Assembly: GCA_949358305.1 (NCBI GenBank)
Contig: OX442314.1
Span: 25,770,118-25,834,117 of the forward strand
Length of the DNA stretch: 64,000 nt
Direction of reading: 5' to 3'
Source of the DNA: Strigamia acuminata
Taxonomy: Eukaryota > Arthropoda > Chilopoda > Geophilomorpha > Linotaeniidae
In this document: in pieces, positions 41,286-53,492 of the stretch
How positions within the stretch are numbered: the stretch's first letter is position 1
Layout of the letters: each line of letters opens with the position of its first letter
Program-made: the position numbers and the translations under genes
The notes under the pieces: model-generated
Told to the model about the DNA's origin: nothing
Databases searched by the model: none
Seen by the model: only the letters and a program-made list of their open reading frames with translations

Positions 41286-42431
41286 CTAGTCGACATTGTC
41301 ATCGTCATCATCTTCACCATCGTCACTATCACCATCGTCACTATCACCATCGTCACCATCACCATCGTCACTATTAACATCGTCACCGTCGTCGTCATCA
41401 TCAATTACCCTCTGAAAAGAAAGAAAAAATAAGAGAAACAATCAAAAAAGGTGGATGTGCACCAAAAATGTTTACCGGTTGGCAGACCCGTTGCTGAAAC
41501 TTGTACAGCGATTCGACAGACTTGATCGAAGTCAACGCCATCAAATCGACACACTGAAAATTATCAAACAAAAATGAATGTACATGAAAGGTCGAAAAGT
41601 GGTCGCGCGCGTCATCGTGCGTTTTATTCTTACCTTGCCAGACAATTTCTTTAACACGGATTCCACCGTGTCCGCCGCAATAGACGATAAAAGAATGCCA
41701 CCATCGCGCGTTTTCTCGGCGACCGGTTCGACATCATCCCGCTCCCGCTGCTCCCGTTCCCCTGATCTCGCCTCCGCCACCTCCACTTCGCCCATAGCCA
41801 CTTCAACTTCCGCTTCCACTCCATCCACGTCCATCTCTCTATCCTCCTCGGTTATCTCCACCTCCACTTCCATATCATACACATCTGTATCGACCCAGTC
41901 CAGGTCGCTTTCCATCTGCTTCAACTTCTTCTCCATTGATCTCAACCGACCTATCATCTCCTTCCTGCCACGCCACCTCCAACCCATGTACTCTTCGATC
42001 CTCTCAATTCGTTTGGTTGTCCCCGTGAATCTCTTTGCTAGAGTCCACGCGATCTCCCTGGCTTTTTTCGCCGCCCCCGCCACCGTCTTTTTCTCGCGCT
42101 GCGGCGGTGGCAGCAGTGGCGACGCCTCTCCTCGACACGACTTGAAAGAGAGAAAAAAGACAAACGGATAAAAAAAAAACGGATGAACAAATAAATAGAT
42201 TGATGACAAATAAAGCAAACGAACGAATCAGTACCTCGTTAACTTGCGCCGGGTCTTCCATCTCCCCATCACCCACTAAACAAGCGCGTTTAGATGGAAT
42301 AGGATCTATTTTTGACGGCGTGTCGGTCAATGGCACAGCGGACGACAAATTCGATGTAGTCGTCGTTTCCTCTTCCCCATCCCCTCCAATCTCTCTGTTT
42401 TTCTCCGTAGCAACCTGTAAAAAAAGAAAAG

Positions 42432-42462
<31 letters not shown>

Positions 42463-42724
42463 GTGAGGAAGATGGAGGTTATATAAATGAATAAAACCTG
42501 AACAAAGGAAAACGAATGGGACGTAAACTCAGTTTCGATCTCTGTTAACGACGGACGAAACGTCCAATGGACGTTAGTCACACGCATCACCTCGCTCACT
42601 CGCTCACTCATTCACTCATTCGCTCACTCACTCACTCGGGACTGTACGTTTGACAAAAATTCGTGATAAAAATTACCCCAATTACATTAAAATCTTCTAT
42701 CAATTGTGGTACTAAGGCGTCCAT
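41286..42724 (-). CDS. Five-exon gene for an acidic coiled-coil protein, block A allele
   Basis: Mirror image of the gene at 51788-53223, with the same five exons and GT-AG introns; the ATG is at 42724 and the stop at 41286. It differs by a few conservative residues (SKIDPIP for SKMDPIP; KKAREIAW for KKARQIAW; REMDVDG for REVDVDG), a pattern expected of two alleles or recent copies of a constrained protein. No stop or frameshift was seen. It lies on the opposite strand to the block B copy because the 3.1-kb segment is inverted. Confidence 0.65.
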
Positions 42725-43008
42725 GATGTTGGGTGGTTAGTTCTGCATCCAGGAGGCATAGACAAGACCAATCACGACTCTGCTCATTGTTGGCCAATCA
42801 AATCGCTTCGTACGATGGCGCCAAATTCGATTGTTGGACTGCTTTCTATCGTGTTTTAGAGATTTTTGAGAGAAATCTTACGACGAGAAAACTCTTCTCT
42901 TTTTTTTTCATGGAAAGACACACGGGTTAACCACCAAAAATATTTATTTATTTATTTACGTGTGTTTTGTAGACGACGCGTCTTCTATCGCGTGACACAC
43001 GCGTGTAA

Positions 43009-43677
43009 AAGCTAAGTTCACATGTGCGCGTTGACGCGCGCGTTTCGCGCGTTCGACATGTGAATGCAAAACGTTGACCATACGTCGCCGCGCGCGTCGC
43101 CGCGCCGCAAGTGGACGAATTTCCCGAAATCGCGCGAACGCCGAAAGTTGAAAATATTCAACTTTGACGCGCGCGACCACTCGTTGCCACCTTTGTTTTC
43201 CAGTGAAATCATTGATTTTTACATTGAAAACAGTCACATTCTATTGAAATGAATTGTTTTCACGTCAAAACAATACACGAAAAACAATACAAGAAAAAAA
43301 AGAGTTCATAAACAAATACAATCGTTTCGACGGTGCGCGTGGAAATTACATGCCGCTCAATGCTCGCCTGCTGCGGCCGGGGAGATTGCAATTTCCCGTC
43401 GAGCAAGCAAACACAAAAACCCACCAAATTTTCAACTTTTCCCATTTTAAAAAACAATTAAATATTCTTTAAATTAATAATCAACAATAAAATACCAAAA
43501 AAATCAATTCTTAAGCAACTTAACAATTTTTGTTTTTGTGCTGCATGGGAACCAAAAAATTGGTTGACGCGAGCTTGTGACATGCGCTGCACAGCCTCGC
43601 AAATCCTAAGTGCGTCCTCAGCCATACGCGTCGGCCTTGACGCGCGCGTTTAGACGCGCACATGTGAACTTAGCTTA
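43009..43677. mobile_element. MITE 2, block A
   Basis: TIR AAGCTAAGTTCACATGTGCG at the left and its complement at the right (GCACATGTGAACTTAGCTT). About 669 bp, with CpG-rich GACGCGCGCG words just inside both ends and an AT-rich middle. Same family and orientation as MITE 1. Confidence 0.85.
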
Positions 43678-43760
43678 AATACGTGGGAACGGGCTACACG
43701 CACGCTCGAATATGATGCGCGCGTCGGCAAACAATATTATCTCGTGATCGCGCGTCGTGA

Positions 43761-43985
43761 ACCTACCGGGCGGATGTGACGCGTGAATAACCCCAGGATC
43801 AAGTTTCACGAAAACCTGATTTCGAAGAAAAAAACAACATACCGGTCAGATGTGACGCGTGGATAACCCCAGGGTCAGGTTTCACGAAAACCTGATTTCG
43901 AGGAAAAAATAACCTACCAGACGGATGTGACGCATGGATAACCCCAGGATCAGGTTTCACGAAAACCTGATTTCAAGGAAAAAAC
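43761..43985 (+). repeat. Three tandem 75-76 bp repeats, block A
   Basis: Units start ACCTACCGGGCGG or a variant and contain ATGTGACGCG, AACCCCAGGATCA and TTTCACGAAAACCTGATTTC. Identity is about 90 percent between units. Confidence 0.9.
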
Positions 43986-44502
43986 GAAAAGACGCACAAA
44001 GACTACAGGATAAAAATGATACGTAGAGAGAAGAAAATAGAAATTGATTCCCCGATTCGTGAAATTAATTTCACATCGTGTACTCCAACCATTAATTGCA
44101 TTGTCGTATTAGGTGTTGTGTGAAACGAAGATCGTAAACGTTTCGATCGGTTTACGATTTAAATTTCATCTCTCGGTGCGCGTCGCATCGTCGTAAATGA
44201 CGCGAATTCATATCACCGCGTTCGCCAGATTCACGAGCACTTCCAAACCGTTCGTTTCGGACCTTCGCGGGAATCCGGAGGGTTTCGGTGTCTGGTCTCA
44301 TGTCCCAGACTCGCTGCGTTGCGCAGTCACCGGCCAACCAAATGTGTCGGTTGGTTAGACGCGTCGCAATGAATAGGGGCAGCCATGGATGTGTGTTAAA
44401 AAATAAACAATAGTTGGCTGCTGCGGATAACCTCGACCACTCGTCTCAATCGTTCGTTCGCTCAACCGACAGGGGCGCACCACTGCAGATTTAAATTTTC
44501 AG
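43986..44502. other. No clear gene
   Basis: Shared with block B (54278-54790). Short frames exist on both strands around 44150-44340 but none has a convincing border. Copies differ by small indels (GTCTGGTC/GTCTGTCTGGTC; GTCGGTTGGTTAG/GTCGGTTAG), which argues against coding. Confidence 0.35.
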
Positions 44503-44601
44503 ATTTCAATGGGAGACCTTGTCTCACACAAGGTACGGAATCTCCTTTGTGCCATCCTCGATTCAATCGTTAAAGACAGCATGCTCCTCGACCAGGACTG
44601 A
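44503..44601 (+). CDS. Possible short terminal exon, block A
   Basis: Acceptor-like AAATTTTCAG, then a frame with ATG at 44509 running 30 codons (VRNLLCAILDSIVKDSMLL) to TGA. Identical in block B (54791-54889). Too short to be sure, and no upstream exon was found. Confidence 0.25.
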   Translation: MSMGDLVSHKVRNLLCAILDSIVKDSMLLDQD

Positions 44602-45851
44602 CTAATAGAATCAACTGACATTTTACCCACCGCGTTTGATCGCGCGCGTGCTTTTCTTCTCCCTGCCCATCCGTCCGCTTGTTTATTCTATCGTTTGGGC
44701 GATGTTGCGGAACAAAACGTCTACCTTTTTTATCGCCTTTACACGACCTTTCTTTATTACCCTCCTTCTTGGAATGTGCGTGGCCCCTAGCAATTACGTA
44801 ACCAAACAGGGTGCTCACGTTGTTCTCTCTTTTGGTCTAGATAATCCCATTTTCTCCACCGCCACTCAAACACGCCCACATAAAAAATCCAAAGATTTGT
44901 TTATTTTATTTTATTTTTCTATTTAACAAAACAGACAAACAAAACAAATCGAAAATTAGAGAGAAAATCTGAATAAAAATTGAATAAAGATTGAAACAAA
45001 AATTGAATAAAAATCGAATGAAAATTGTAATAGAAATTGAATAAAAAAATTGGAGTAAAAATTGGAATGAAAATAGAAAAAAATCGACAAATCCAACGAC
45101 GCATTCGGGGCTCCTCCATCTCCATCTCCCTGCACGCCACCGTGGTCGATTCCGCCACCGTGGTCGATTCCGCCACCATACCGACCGCCAAGGCAATCGT
45201 CCAAAAACGAGTTTAGGTCCTCCAACATAAACGCGAAGCGGATGGCCGCGACAATCCGTCCGACCAAATCCGCGCGCGATGCCACTGCCTCTACACCGGC
45301 GGTCTCGGCGCAAGACAGTTGGTAGAAGAAGAGCGAAATAAAAAATTAACATTTGAATTAATAATTGGTCAAGACGCTGGGCCAGTCACTTCGGTCGCGC
45401 GCGTAGTAACAACGCGCCGGGTACACGCGTCTAGCCGAGGTCTTCTGTTTACCCATTTGGAAAGAAAGAGAAAATGAATAAACGTAATTTAATGAGAAGC
45501 AAATACTTGTAGATGCAAATAAAACGTAGGGGAGAGGGGGGGGGGGGGAGGGGAAGAAAAACCCAAACCAAACAAAACCAAACAGAGTTTGAAACTGCAC
45601 GGATAGTTTTAGAGCGGTGTGATTAAGTCTGTCTCGACGTGCCAAAAATGCCAAAACAATGACAAAGTATGTGTTAAATGAATGCTGCTTCTTTCTTTGT
45701 TTGTTTCTTCATTCGTCTGTTCGTTGTGTGAAAATAAAACAAATTGGTCGATTACACACGTCGAGTTTGGTCCAGAAAACCCACACAACGCAATGAAGAC
45801 CACCTCGCATGCTTGTTAAAAATTAAAAAGTGATGGCGATGCACGGGGTCT
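44602..45851 (-). other. Possible minus-strand gene segment, block A
   Basis: A minus-strand frame at about 45285-45100 reads VGRIVAAIRFAFMLEDLN and a Gly/Asp/His repeat (GGGIDHGGGIDHGG), which looks protein-like. It runs into an AT-rich stretch that is probably intron or untranslated. Block B has a 60-bp in-phase insertion here (55392-55451) but also a 1-bp difference upstream that changes frame. I cannot define exons. Poly-G at 45538-45550. Confidence 0.25.
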
Positions 45852-45907
45852 CCCGCCCGTGCGCGTGTGCACATGCTAATGTAATGTACGCACGCGCACG
45901 GGCGGGC
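45852..45907. repeat. GC-rich hairpin, block A
   Basis: CCCGCCCGTGCGCGTG and its complement CACGCGCACGGGCGGG separated by about 24 bp. Present in both blocks. Confidence 0.85.
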
Positions 45908-46179
45908 GGTCGAGTGAATGCGTGAATCGTCTCTCCACTCGCTCGTTTGTTTGAAAATAGACACTTGCACTACTTACAGTACCAAAATCCCTCCCCCCAC
46001 CTATTCACGTTGTCGCAGTTACGTCAAGGTATCACGACGCGCAACAAAAAAAAAAGAAAGATTTTTATCTATTGCGCCACACTCCATTTCGTGAAACACG
46101 CGTGTGTATCGATACGTTCGAGCGTTTTATCTGCAAGGTGAGAAAATAGTCGGTTTCCCCGACCACCATATTTTAATTT

Positions 46180-46206
46180 AGCCGACTGACTGACTGACTG
46201 ACTGAC

Positions 46207-46246
<40 letters not shown>

Positions 46247-46252
46247 GGATAG
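46180..46252. repeat. (GACT)n and (GATA)n microsatellites, block A
   Basis: GACT repeats to 46205 followed by AGAT repeats to about 46245. Repeat numbers differ from block B. Confidence 0.9.
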
Positions 46253-46300
46253 ACAGGGAAACAAACAAACGACTAAACAGGCGGTCGGGGATAAACGAGT

Positions 46301-46500
46301 NNNNNNNNNNNNNNNNNNNNNNNNNNNNNNNNNNNNNNNNNNNNNNNNNNNNNNNNNNNNNNNNNNNNNNNNNNNNNNNNNNNNNNNNNNNNNNNNNNNN
46401 NNNNNNNNNNNNNNNNNNNNNNNNNNNNNNNNNNNNNNNNNNNNNNNNNNNNNNNNNNNNNNNNNNNNNNNNNNNNNNNNNNNNNNNNNNNNNNNNNNNN
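46301..46500. other. Assembly gap (200 N)
   Basis: Exactly 200 N, a placeholder size. The left flank ends at the block position equal to 56634 and the right flank restarts at the block position equal to about 36895. Confidence 1.
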
Positions 46501-46865
46501 AACCTTAACCTTTTCGCGGATTGGCTTCCGCGAAATCCGCATTTCGGGGGCGACTATTCTGGGGATTCCGGGTGGACCAAACTCTTCCGGAAAACGTCCG
46601 GGGTGGTGTTGGGAGTGTCAATAGACTGTTTTGTGTCAAGGTTGTCAATTTTCATGTGAGTATTGGAAGGTTCATTTCTGCACATTCTCATGTATTTTTT
46701 TTCACAGGAGCGACAAGGAGCGATGAAGCGGGATCGAGCGAGAGTGGGTAAAATAAACTGGTTTACGTCTCCAATGCGCGTTCAAGATGGAATACGAACT
46801 CGGAATCGACTCCAACACGCCTTCGCGTGACATACGGACGCATTCACGACCCAGATCAAAAAATG

Positions 46866-48256
46866 ATCTCGTATTCGACTCGCTTTCTAGTCGAGTACGA
46901 GTTTTGCCCTTCTTCAACGCGAAATCGTATTCGACTCGTTTTCTAGTCGAATGCGAGTTTTGCCCTTCTTCAACGCGAAATCGTATTCGACTCGTTTTCG
47001 AGTCGAATGCGAATTTTGCCCTTCTTCAACGCAAAATCGTATTCGACTCGTTTTCGAGTCGAGTACGAGTTTTGCCCTTCTCCAACGCGAAATCGTATTC
47101 GACTCGTTTTCGAGTCGAGTACGAGTTTTGCCTTTCTTCAACGCGAAATCGTATTCGACTCGCTTTCGAGTCGAGTACGAGTTTTGCCCTTTCTACAACG
47201 CGAAATCGTATTCGACTCGTTTTCTAGTCGAATGCGAGTTTTGCCCTTCTTCAACGCGAAATCGTATTCGACTCGTTTTCGAGTCGAATGCGAATTTTGC
47301 CCTTCTTCAACGCAAAATCGTATTCGACTCGTTTTCGAGTCGAGTACGAGTTTTGCCCTTCTCCAACGCGAAATCGTATTCGACTCGTTTTCGAGTCGAG
47401 TACGAGTTTTGCCTTTCTTCAACGCGAAATCGTATTCGACTCGCTTTCGAGTCGAGTACGAGTTTTGCCCTTCTTCAACGCGAAATCGTATTCGACTCGT
47501 TTTCGAGTCGAGTACGAGTTTTGCCCTTCTCCAACGCGAAATCGTATTCGACTCGTTTTCGAGTCGAGTACGAGTTTTGCCCTTCTTCAACGCGAAATCG
47601 TATTCGACTCGTTTTCGAGTCGAATGCGAATTCGTATTCGACTCGTTTTCTAGTCGAATGCGAGTTTTGCCCTTCTTCAACGCGAAATCGTATTCGACTC
47701 GTTTTCGAGTCGAATGCGAATTTTGCCCTTCTTCAACGCAAAATCGTATTCGACTCGTTTTCTAGTCGAATGCGAGTTTTGCCCTTCTTCAACGCGAAAT
47801 CGTATTCGACTCGTTTTCGAGTCGAGTACGAGTTTTGCCTTTCTTCAACGCGAAATCGTATTCGACTCGCTTTCGAGTCGAGTACGAGTTTTGCCCTTTC
47901 TACAACGCGAAATCGTATTCGACTCGTTTTCTAGTCGAATGCGAGTTTTGCCCTTCTTCAACGCGAAATCGTATTCGACTCGTTTTCGAGTCGAATGCGA
48001 ATTTTGCCCTTCTTCAACGCGAAATCGTATTCGACTCGTTTTCGAGTCGAGTACGAGTTTTGCCCTTCTCCAACGCGAAATCGTATTCGACTCGTTTTCG
48101 AGTCGAGTACGAGTTTTGCCCTTCTTCAACGCGAAATCGTATTCGACTCGTTTTCGAGTCGAATGCGAATTCGTATTCGACTCGTTTTCGAGTCGAATGC
48201 GAATTTTGCCCTTCTTCAACGCGAAATCGTATTCGACTCGTTTTCGAGTCGAATAC
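46866..48256 (+). repeat. 56-bp hairpin repeat array, block B left
   Basis: About 25 units, against ten in block A. Higher-order structure is visible: groups of several units with GAATGCGAA, CTCCAACG and TTTCTAGTCG variants recur (for example 46920-47220 and 47225-47520), showing multi-unit duplications. Two short units (47631 and 48169 regions) lack the spacer. Confidence 0.95.
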
Positions 48257-49425
48257 GAGATAGTCGATGACCCGTTCCCGGACTTTGACTCGTACGACTC
48301 GTATTCGAGATGTATTCGAGATGTATTCGAATCGTATTCGAGTCGTATTCGAGATGGTCGATGATTTCCACTCGCTCGTATACGCGTTGTATACGAGCTC
48401 GTATTTTGATCGTAATCGTAAACGAATCGTTTACAAGTCGTATACGAGTTGTATACGACGTGTATACACCTCGTATACGAACGAAGTTTGTGAAAACACA
48501 ATTTCCAAATAAGACGTATGTGACTACTATGTGTTTTCATGTCGTAGTAAGTATCCGGTGGATTTTCCAAACTTCGTTCGTATACGAGGTGTATACACGT
48601 CGTATACAACTCGTATACGACTTGTAAACGACTCGTTTACGATTACGATCAAAATACGAGCTCGTATACAACGCGTATACGAGCGAGTGGAAATCATCGA
48701 CCATCTCGAATACGACTCGAATTCGATTCGTATTCGATTCGAATACGATTCGAATTCGATTCGAATACGAATACGATCAAAATACGAACTCGTAACAACT
48801 CGAATACGAATCAAAGTCCGGGAAACAAAAATCATCGACCATCTCGTATACGATTCGAAAGCGAATCGAATACGATTTCGCGTTGAAGAAGGGCAAAATT
48901 CGTACTCGACTCGAAAACGAGATGTATTCGAGATGTATTCGAATCGTATTCGAGTCGCATTCGAGATGGTCGATGATTTCCACTCGCTCGTATACGCGTT
49001 GTATACGAGCTCGTATTTTGATCGTAATCGTAAACGAATCGTTTACAAGTCGTATACAAGTTGTATACGACGTGTATACACCTCGTATACGAACGAAGTT
49101 TGGGAAAACACAATTTCCAAATAAGACGTATGTGACTACTATGTGTTTTCATGTCGTAGTAAGTATCCGGTGGATTTTCCAAACTTCGTTCGTATACGAG
49201 GTGTATACACGTCGTATACAACTCGTATACGACTTGTAAACGATTCGTTTACGATTACGATCAAAATACGAGCTCGTATACAACGCGTATACGAGCGAGT
49301 GGAAATCATCGACCATCTCGAATACGACTCGAATACGATTCGAATACATCTCGAATACATCTCGAATACGAGTCGTACGAGTCAAAGTCCGGGAACGGGT
49401 CATCGACTATCTCGTATTCGACTCG
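48257..49425. repeat. Palindromic core, block B
   Basis: Same CGTATACGAG-word palindrome as 37796-39209. Two core units lie about 610 bp apart, and both sides are flanked by GATGACCCG/CGGGTCATC, so here the core is more symmetrical than in block A. Confidence 0.9.
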
Positions 49426-50240
49426 AAAGCGAGTCGAATACGATTTCGCGTTGAAGAAGGGCAAAACTCGTACTCGACTCGAAAGCGAGTCGAATACGAT
49501 TTCGCGTTGAAGAAGGGCAAAACTCGTACTCGACTCGAAAACGAGTCGAATACGATTTCGCGTTGAAGAAGGGCAAAACTCGTACTCGACTCGAAAACGA
49601 GTCGAATACGATTTCGCGTTGAAGAAGGGCAAAACTCGTACTCGACTCGAAAGCGAGTCGAATACGATTTCGCGTTGAAGAAGGGCAAAACTCGTACTCG
49701 ACTCGAAAACGAGTCGAATACGATTTCGCGTTGAAGAAGGGCAAAACTCGTACTCGACTCGAAAGCGAGTCGAATACGATTTCGCGTTGAAGAAGGGCAA
49801 AACTCGTACTCGACTCGAAAACGAGTCGAATACGATTTCGCGTTGAAGAAGGGCAAAACTCGTACTCGACTCGAAAACGAGTCGAATACGATTTCGCGTT
49901 GAAGAAGGGCAAAACTCGTACTCGACTCGAAAACGAGTCGAATACGATTTCGCGTTGAAGAAGGGCAAAACTCGTACTCGACTCGAAAGCGAGTCGAATA
50001 CGATTTCGCGTTGAAGAAGGGCAAAACTCGTACTCGACTCGAAAGCGAGTCGAATACGATTTCGCGTTGAAGAAGGGCAAAACTCGTACTCGACTCGAAA
50101 ACGAGTCGAATACGATTTCGCGTTGAAGAAGGGCAAAACTCGTACTCGACTCGAAAGCGAGTCGAATACGATTTCGCGTTGAAAAAGGGAAAAACTCGTA
50201 CTCGACTAGAAAGCGAGTCGAATACGATTCCGCGTTGAAA
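49426..50240 (-). repeat. 56-bp hairpin repeat array, block B right (inverted)
   Basis: About fourteen to fifteen units in reverse orientation, mostly with the GAGTACGAG variant; the terminal two units are degenerate (AAAAGGGAAAAACTCG). Leads into MITE 1. Confidence 0.95.
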
Positions 50241-50266
50241 AAGAGAAAAACTCGTACGCGATTCAG

Positions 50267-50861
50267 TGAAACTAAATTTACATGTGCGCGTTGACGCGCG
50301 CGATTCGTGTGTTCTACGTGAGTAAATAGAGTGCGCGTCACATATGAATACAAAATGTCGACCATGCGTCGCCACGATGCCAGTGGACGAATTCTGCGAA
50401 TTCGTGCAAACGCAGAAAGTTAAAAATATTCAAATTTGACGCCCACGATGACACGTTCGTAGTAGACGCCTCCACAACTGCTTTTGAAAAGAATTTGATA
50501 AATGTTTGGAAATAATATTTAGGATTTTCTTTAATCATATCAGGAAACTGAAAACAGAAATAAAGTTTATACATTGGAAATTTTTTATAATAAAATTACG
50601 TATTAAACATTATATAGCGTGAGAATGGACACTTTGATATGAAAGCGAATATTTTCGAAATTAAAACAATTATTTTCAAAGTTAAAACGACTATTTTCGA
50701 GTATTGTTAATTCAAAACGACGTGCAGCATGGGAATAAAAAAAATTAATTGAGACGCGCTTATGACACGCGCTGCACAGCCTCACGAATCCTAGAGGCAT
50801 CCACAACTATACGCGTCGGCCCTGACGCGGTCGTCTAGACGAGCGCATCTGGACGCGCACA
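50267..50861. mobile_element. MITE 1, block B (right end cut)
   Basis: As at 39933-40548 but ending at GACGCGCACA, where the inverted MITE 2 starts; the last part of the right terminus seen in block A is gone. Confidence 0.75.
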
Positions 50862-51503
50862 AAGCTAAGTTCACATGTGCGCGTCTAAACGCGCGCGTCA
50901 AGGCCGACGCGTATGGCTGAGGACGCACTTAGGATTCGCGAGGCTGTGCAGCGCATGTCACAAGCTCGCGTCAACCAATTTTTTGGTTCCCATGCAGCAC
51001 AAAAACAAAAATTGTTAAGTTGCTTAAGAATTGATTTTTTTTGGTATTTCATTGTTGATTATTAATTTAAAGAATATTTAATTGTTTTTTAAAATGGGAA
51101 AAGTTGAAAATTTGGTGGGTTTTTGTGTTTGCTTGCTCGACGGGAAATTGCAATCTCCCCGGCCGCAGCAGGCGAGCATTGAGCGGCATGTAATTTCCAC
51201 GCGCACCGTCGAAAGGATTGTATTTGTTTATGAACTCTTTTTTTCTTGTATTGTTTTTCGTGTATTGTTTTGACGTGAAAACAATTCATTTCAATAGAAT
51301 GTGACTGTTTTCAATGTAAAAATCAATGATTTCACTGGAAAACAAAGGTGGCAACGAGTGGTCGCGCGCGTCAAAGTTGAATATTTTCAACTTTCGGCGT
51401 TCGCGCGATTTCGGGGAATTCGTCCACTTGCGGCGCGGCGACGCGCGCGGCGACGTATGGTCAACGTTTTGCATTCACATGTCGAACGCGCGAACTTAGC
51501 TTT
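50862..51503. mobile_element. MITE 2, block B (inverted)
   Basis: Starts AAGCTAAGTTCACATGTGCG and ends CGAACTTAGCTTTT. Reverse orientation to 43009-43677 and about 25 bp shorter at the distal terminus (one GCGCG segment lost). Confidence 0.85.
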
Positions 51504-51787
51504 TACACGCGTGTGTCACGCGATAGAAGACGCGTCGTCTACAAAACACACGTAAATAAATAAATAAATATTTTTGGTGGTTAACCCGTGTGTCTTTCCA
51601 TGGAAAAAAAAAGAGAAGAGTTTTCTCGTCGTAAGATTTCTCTCAAAAATCTCTAAAACACGATAGAAAGCAGTCCAACAATCGAATTTGGCGCCATCGT
51701 ACGAAGCGATTTGATTGGCCAACAATGAGCAGAGTCGTGATTGGTCTTGTCTATGCCTCCTGGATGCAGAACTAACCACCCGACATC

Positions 51788-53223
51788 ATGGACGCCTTAG
51801 TACCACAATTGATAGAAGATTTTAATGTAATTGGGGTAATTTTTATCACGAATTTTTGTCAAACGTACAGTCCCGAGTGAGTGAGTGAGCGAATGAGTGA
51901 ATGAGTGAGCGAGTGAGCGAGGTGATGCGTGTGACTAACGTCCATTGGACGTTTCGTCCGTCGTTAACAGAGATCGAAACTGAGTTTACGTCCCATTCGT
52001 TTTCCTTTGTTCAGGTTTTATTCATTTATATAACCTCCATCTTCCTCACTTTTTTTTTTTTTTTTTTTTTTTTTTCTTTTTTTACAGGTCGCTACGGAGA
52101 AAAACAGAGAGATTGGAGGGGATGGGGAAGAGGAAACGACGACTACATCGAATTTGTCGTCCGCTGTGCCATTGACCGACACGCCGTCAAAAATGGATCC
52201 TATTCCATCTAAACGCGCTTGTTTAGTGGGTGATGGAGAGATGGAAGACCCGGCGCAAGTTAACGAGGTACTGATTCGTTCGTTTGCTTTATTTGTCATC
52301 AATCTATTTATTTGTTCATCCGTTTTTTTTTTTTTTGTTTTTTTTTTTTTTTTTATCCGTTTGTCTTTTTTCTCTCTTTCAAGTCGTGTCGAGGAGAGGC
52401 GTCGCCACTGCTGCCACCGCCGCAGCGCGAGAAAAAGACGGTGGCGGGGGCGGTGAAAAAAGCCAGGCAGATCGCGTGGACTCTAGCAAAGAGATTCACG
52501 GGGACAACCAAACGAATTGAGAGGATCGAAGAGTACATGGGTTGGAGGTGGCGTGGCAGGAAGGAGATGATAGGTCGGTTGAGATCAATGGAGAAGAAGT
52601 TGAAGCGGATGGAAAGCGACCTGGACTGGGTCGATACAGATGTGTATGATATGGAAGTGGAGGTGGAGATAACTGAGGAGGATAGAGAGGTGGACGTGGA
52701 TGGAGTGGAAGCGGAAGTTGAAGTGGCTATGGGTGAAGTGGAGGTGGCGGAGGCGAGATCAGGGGAACGGGAGCAGCGGGAGCGGGATGATGTCGAACCG
52801 GTCGCCGAGAAAACGCGCGATGGTGGCATTCTTTTATCGTCTATTGCGGCGGACACGGTCGAATCCGTGTTAAAGAAATTGTCTGGCAAGGTAAGAATAA
52901 AACGCACGATGACGCGCGCGACCACTTTTCGACCTTTCATGTACATTCATTTTTGTTTGATAATTTTCAGTGTGTCGATTTGATGGCGTTGACTTCGATC
53001 AAGTCTGTCGAATCGCTGTACAAGTTTCAGCAACGGGTCTGCCAACCGGTAAACATGTTTGGTGCGCATCCACCTTTTTTGATTGTTTCTCTTATTTTTT
53101 CTTTCTTTTCAGAGGGTAATTGATGATGACGACGACGGTGACGATGTTGATAGTGACGATGGTGATAGTGACGATGGTGATAGTGACGATGGTGAAGATG
53201 ATGACGATGACAATGTCGACTAG
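51788..53223 (+). CDS. Five-exon gene for an acidic coiled-coil protein, block B allele
   Basis: Exons 51788-51826, 52088-52267, 52384-52890, 52971-53048 and 53113-53223, all with GT-AG borders and whole-codon lengths, give about 304 residues. The N-terminus is MDALVPQLIEDFN. Exon 3 has a basic helix (KKARQIAWTLAKRF) and a likely coiled coil (TKRIERIEEYMGW to MEKKLKRMESDLDW), then a Glu/Val acidic run and a conserved-looking piece (DTVESVLKKLSGK, CVDLMALTSIKSVESLYKF). The tail is Asp-rich. No known family recognised. Intron 1 ends in a 30-nt T tract. Same strand as the genes at 56.9-63.9 kb. A nuclear, chromatin- or nucleic-acid-associated role is only a guess from charge pattern. Confidence 0.7.
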
Positions 53224-53236
53224 ACAGATCATTCGA

Positions 53237-53335
53237 ATTTTTTATTTTATTTTATTTTATTTTATTTTATTTTATTTTATTTTATTTTATTTTATTTTAT
53301 TTTATTTTATTTAATTTTATTTTATTTTTTTCTTT
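53237..53335. repeat. (TTTTA)n simple repeat, block B
   Basis: About 95 bp of ATTTT repeats, longer than the partner at 41205-41272; in the 3' flank of the coiled-coil gene. Confidence 0.9.
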
Positions 53336-53492
53336 TTCTTTATTTCTTCTTTCGTGTGTTGTTATGTTTTAATTAAATAAATAAATAGTAGTTGTCGTAC
53401 AATTTCATCATCAAACAAGTGGTTTAACATCGTTGTTATTACTGTTTGTTTGTTAAATTATTTGTCGTGTTCGGTTCGGCTTTGTGGAACAA

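Larger units (their letters stand above)
36890..46300 (+). repeat. Large block, copy A (truncated at gap)
   Basis: Contains, in order: a 360-bp leader, a 56-bp hairpin array, a palindromic core, an inverted array, MITE 1, the 64-aa ORF, the coiled-coil gene (minus strand), MITE 2, 75-bp repeats, then mixed sequence to the gap. It aligns with 46505-56634 at about 98-99 percent apart from array length and the 40.5-43.7 kb inversion. Confidence 0.9.

Noticed and set aside
41578-42171. Ser/Thr-rich 197-codon frame antisense to the coiled-coil gene (also 52353-52946)
   Set aside because: It is a shadow of the acidic Glu/Val-rich exon on the other strand and crosses its splice sites.
46501-46515. 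AACCTTAACCTT after the gap as telomeric repeat
   Set aside because: Only two imperfect units at a contig edge; it does not match a known animal telomere repeat and is probably the contig end.
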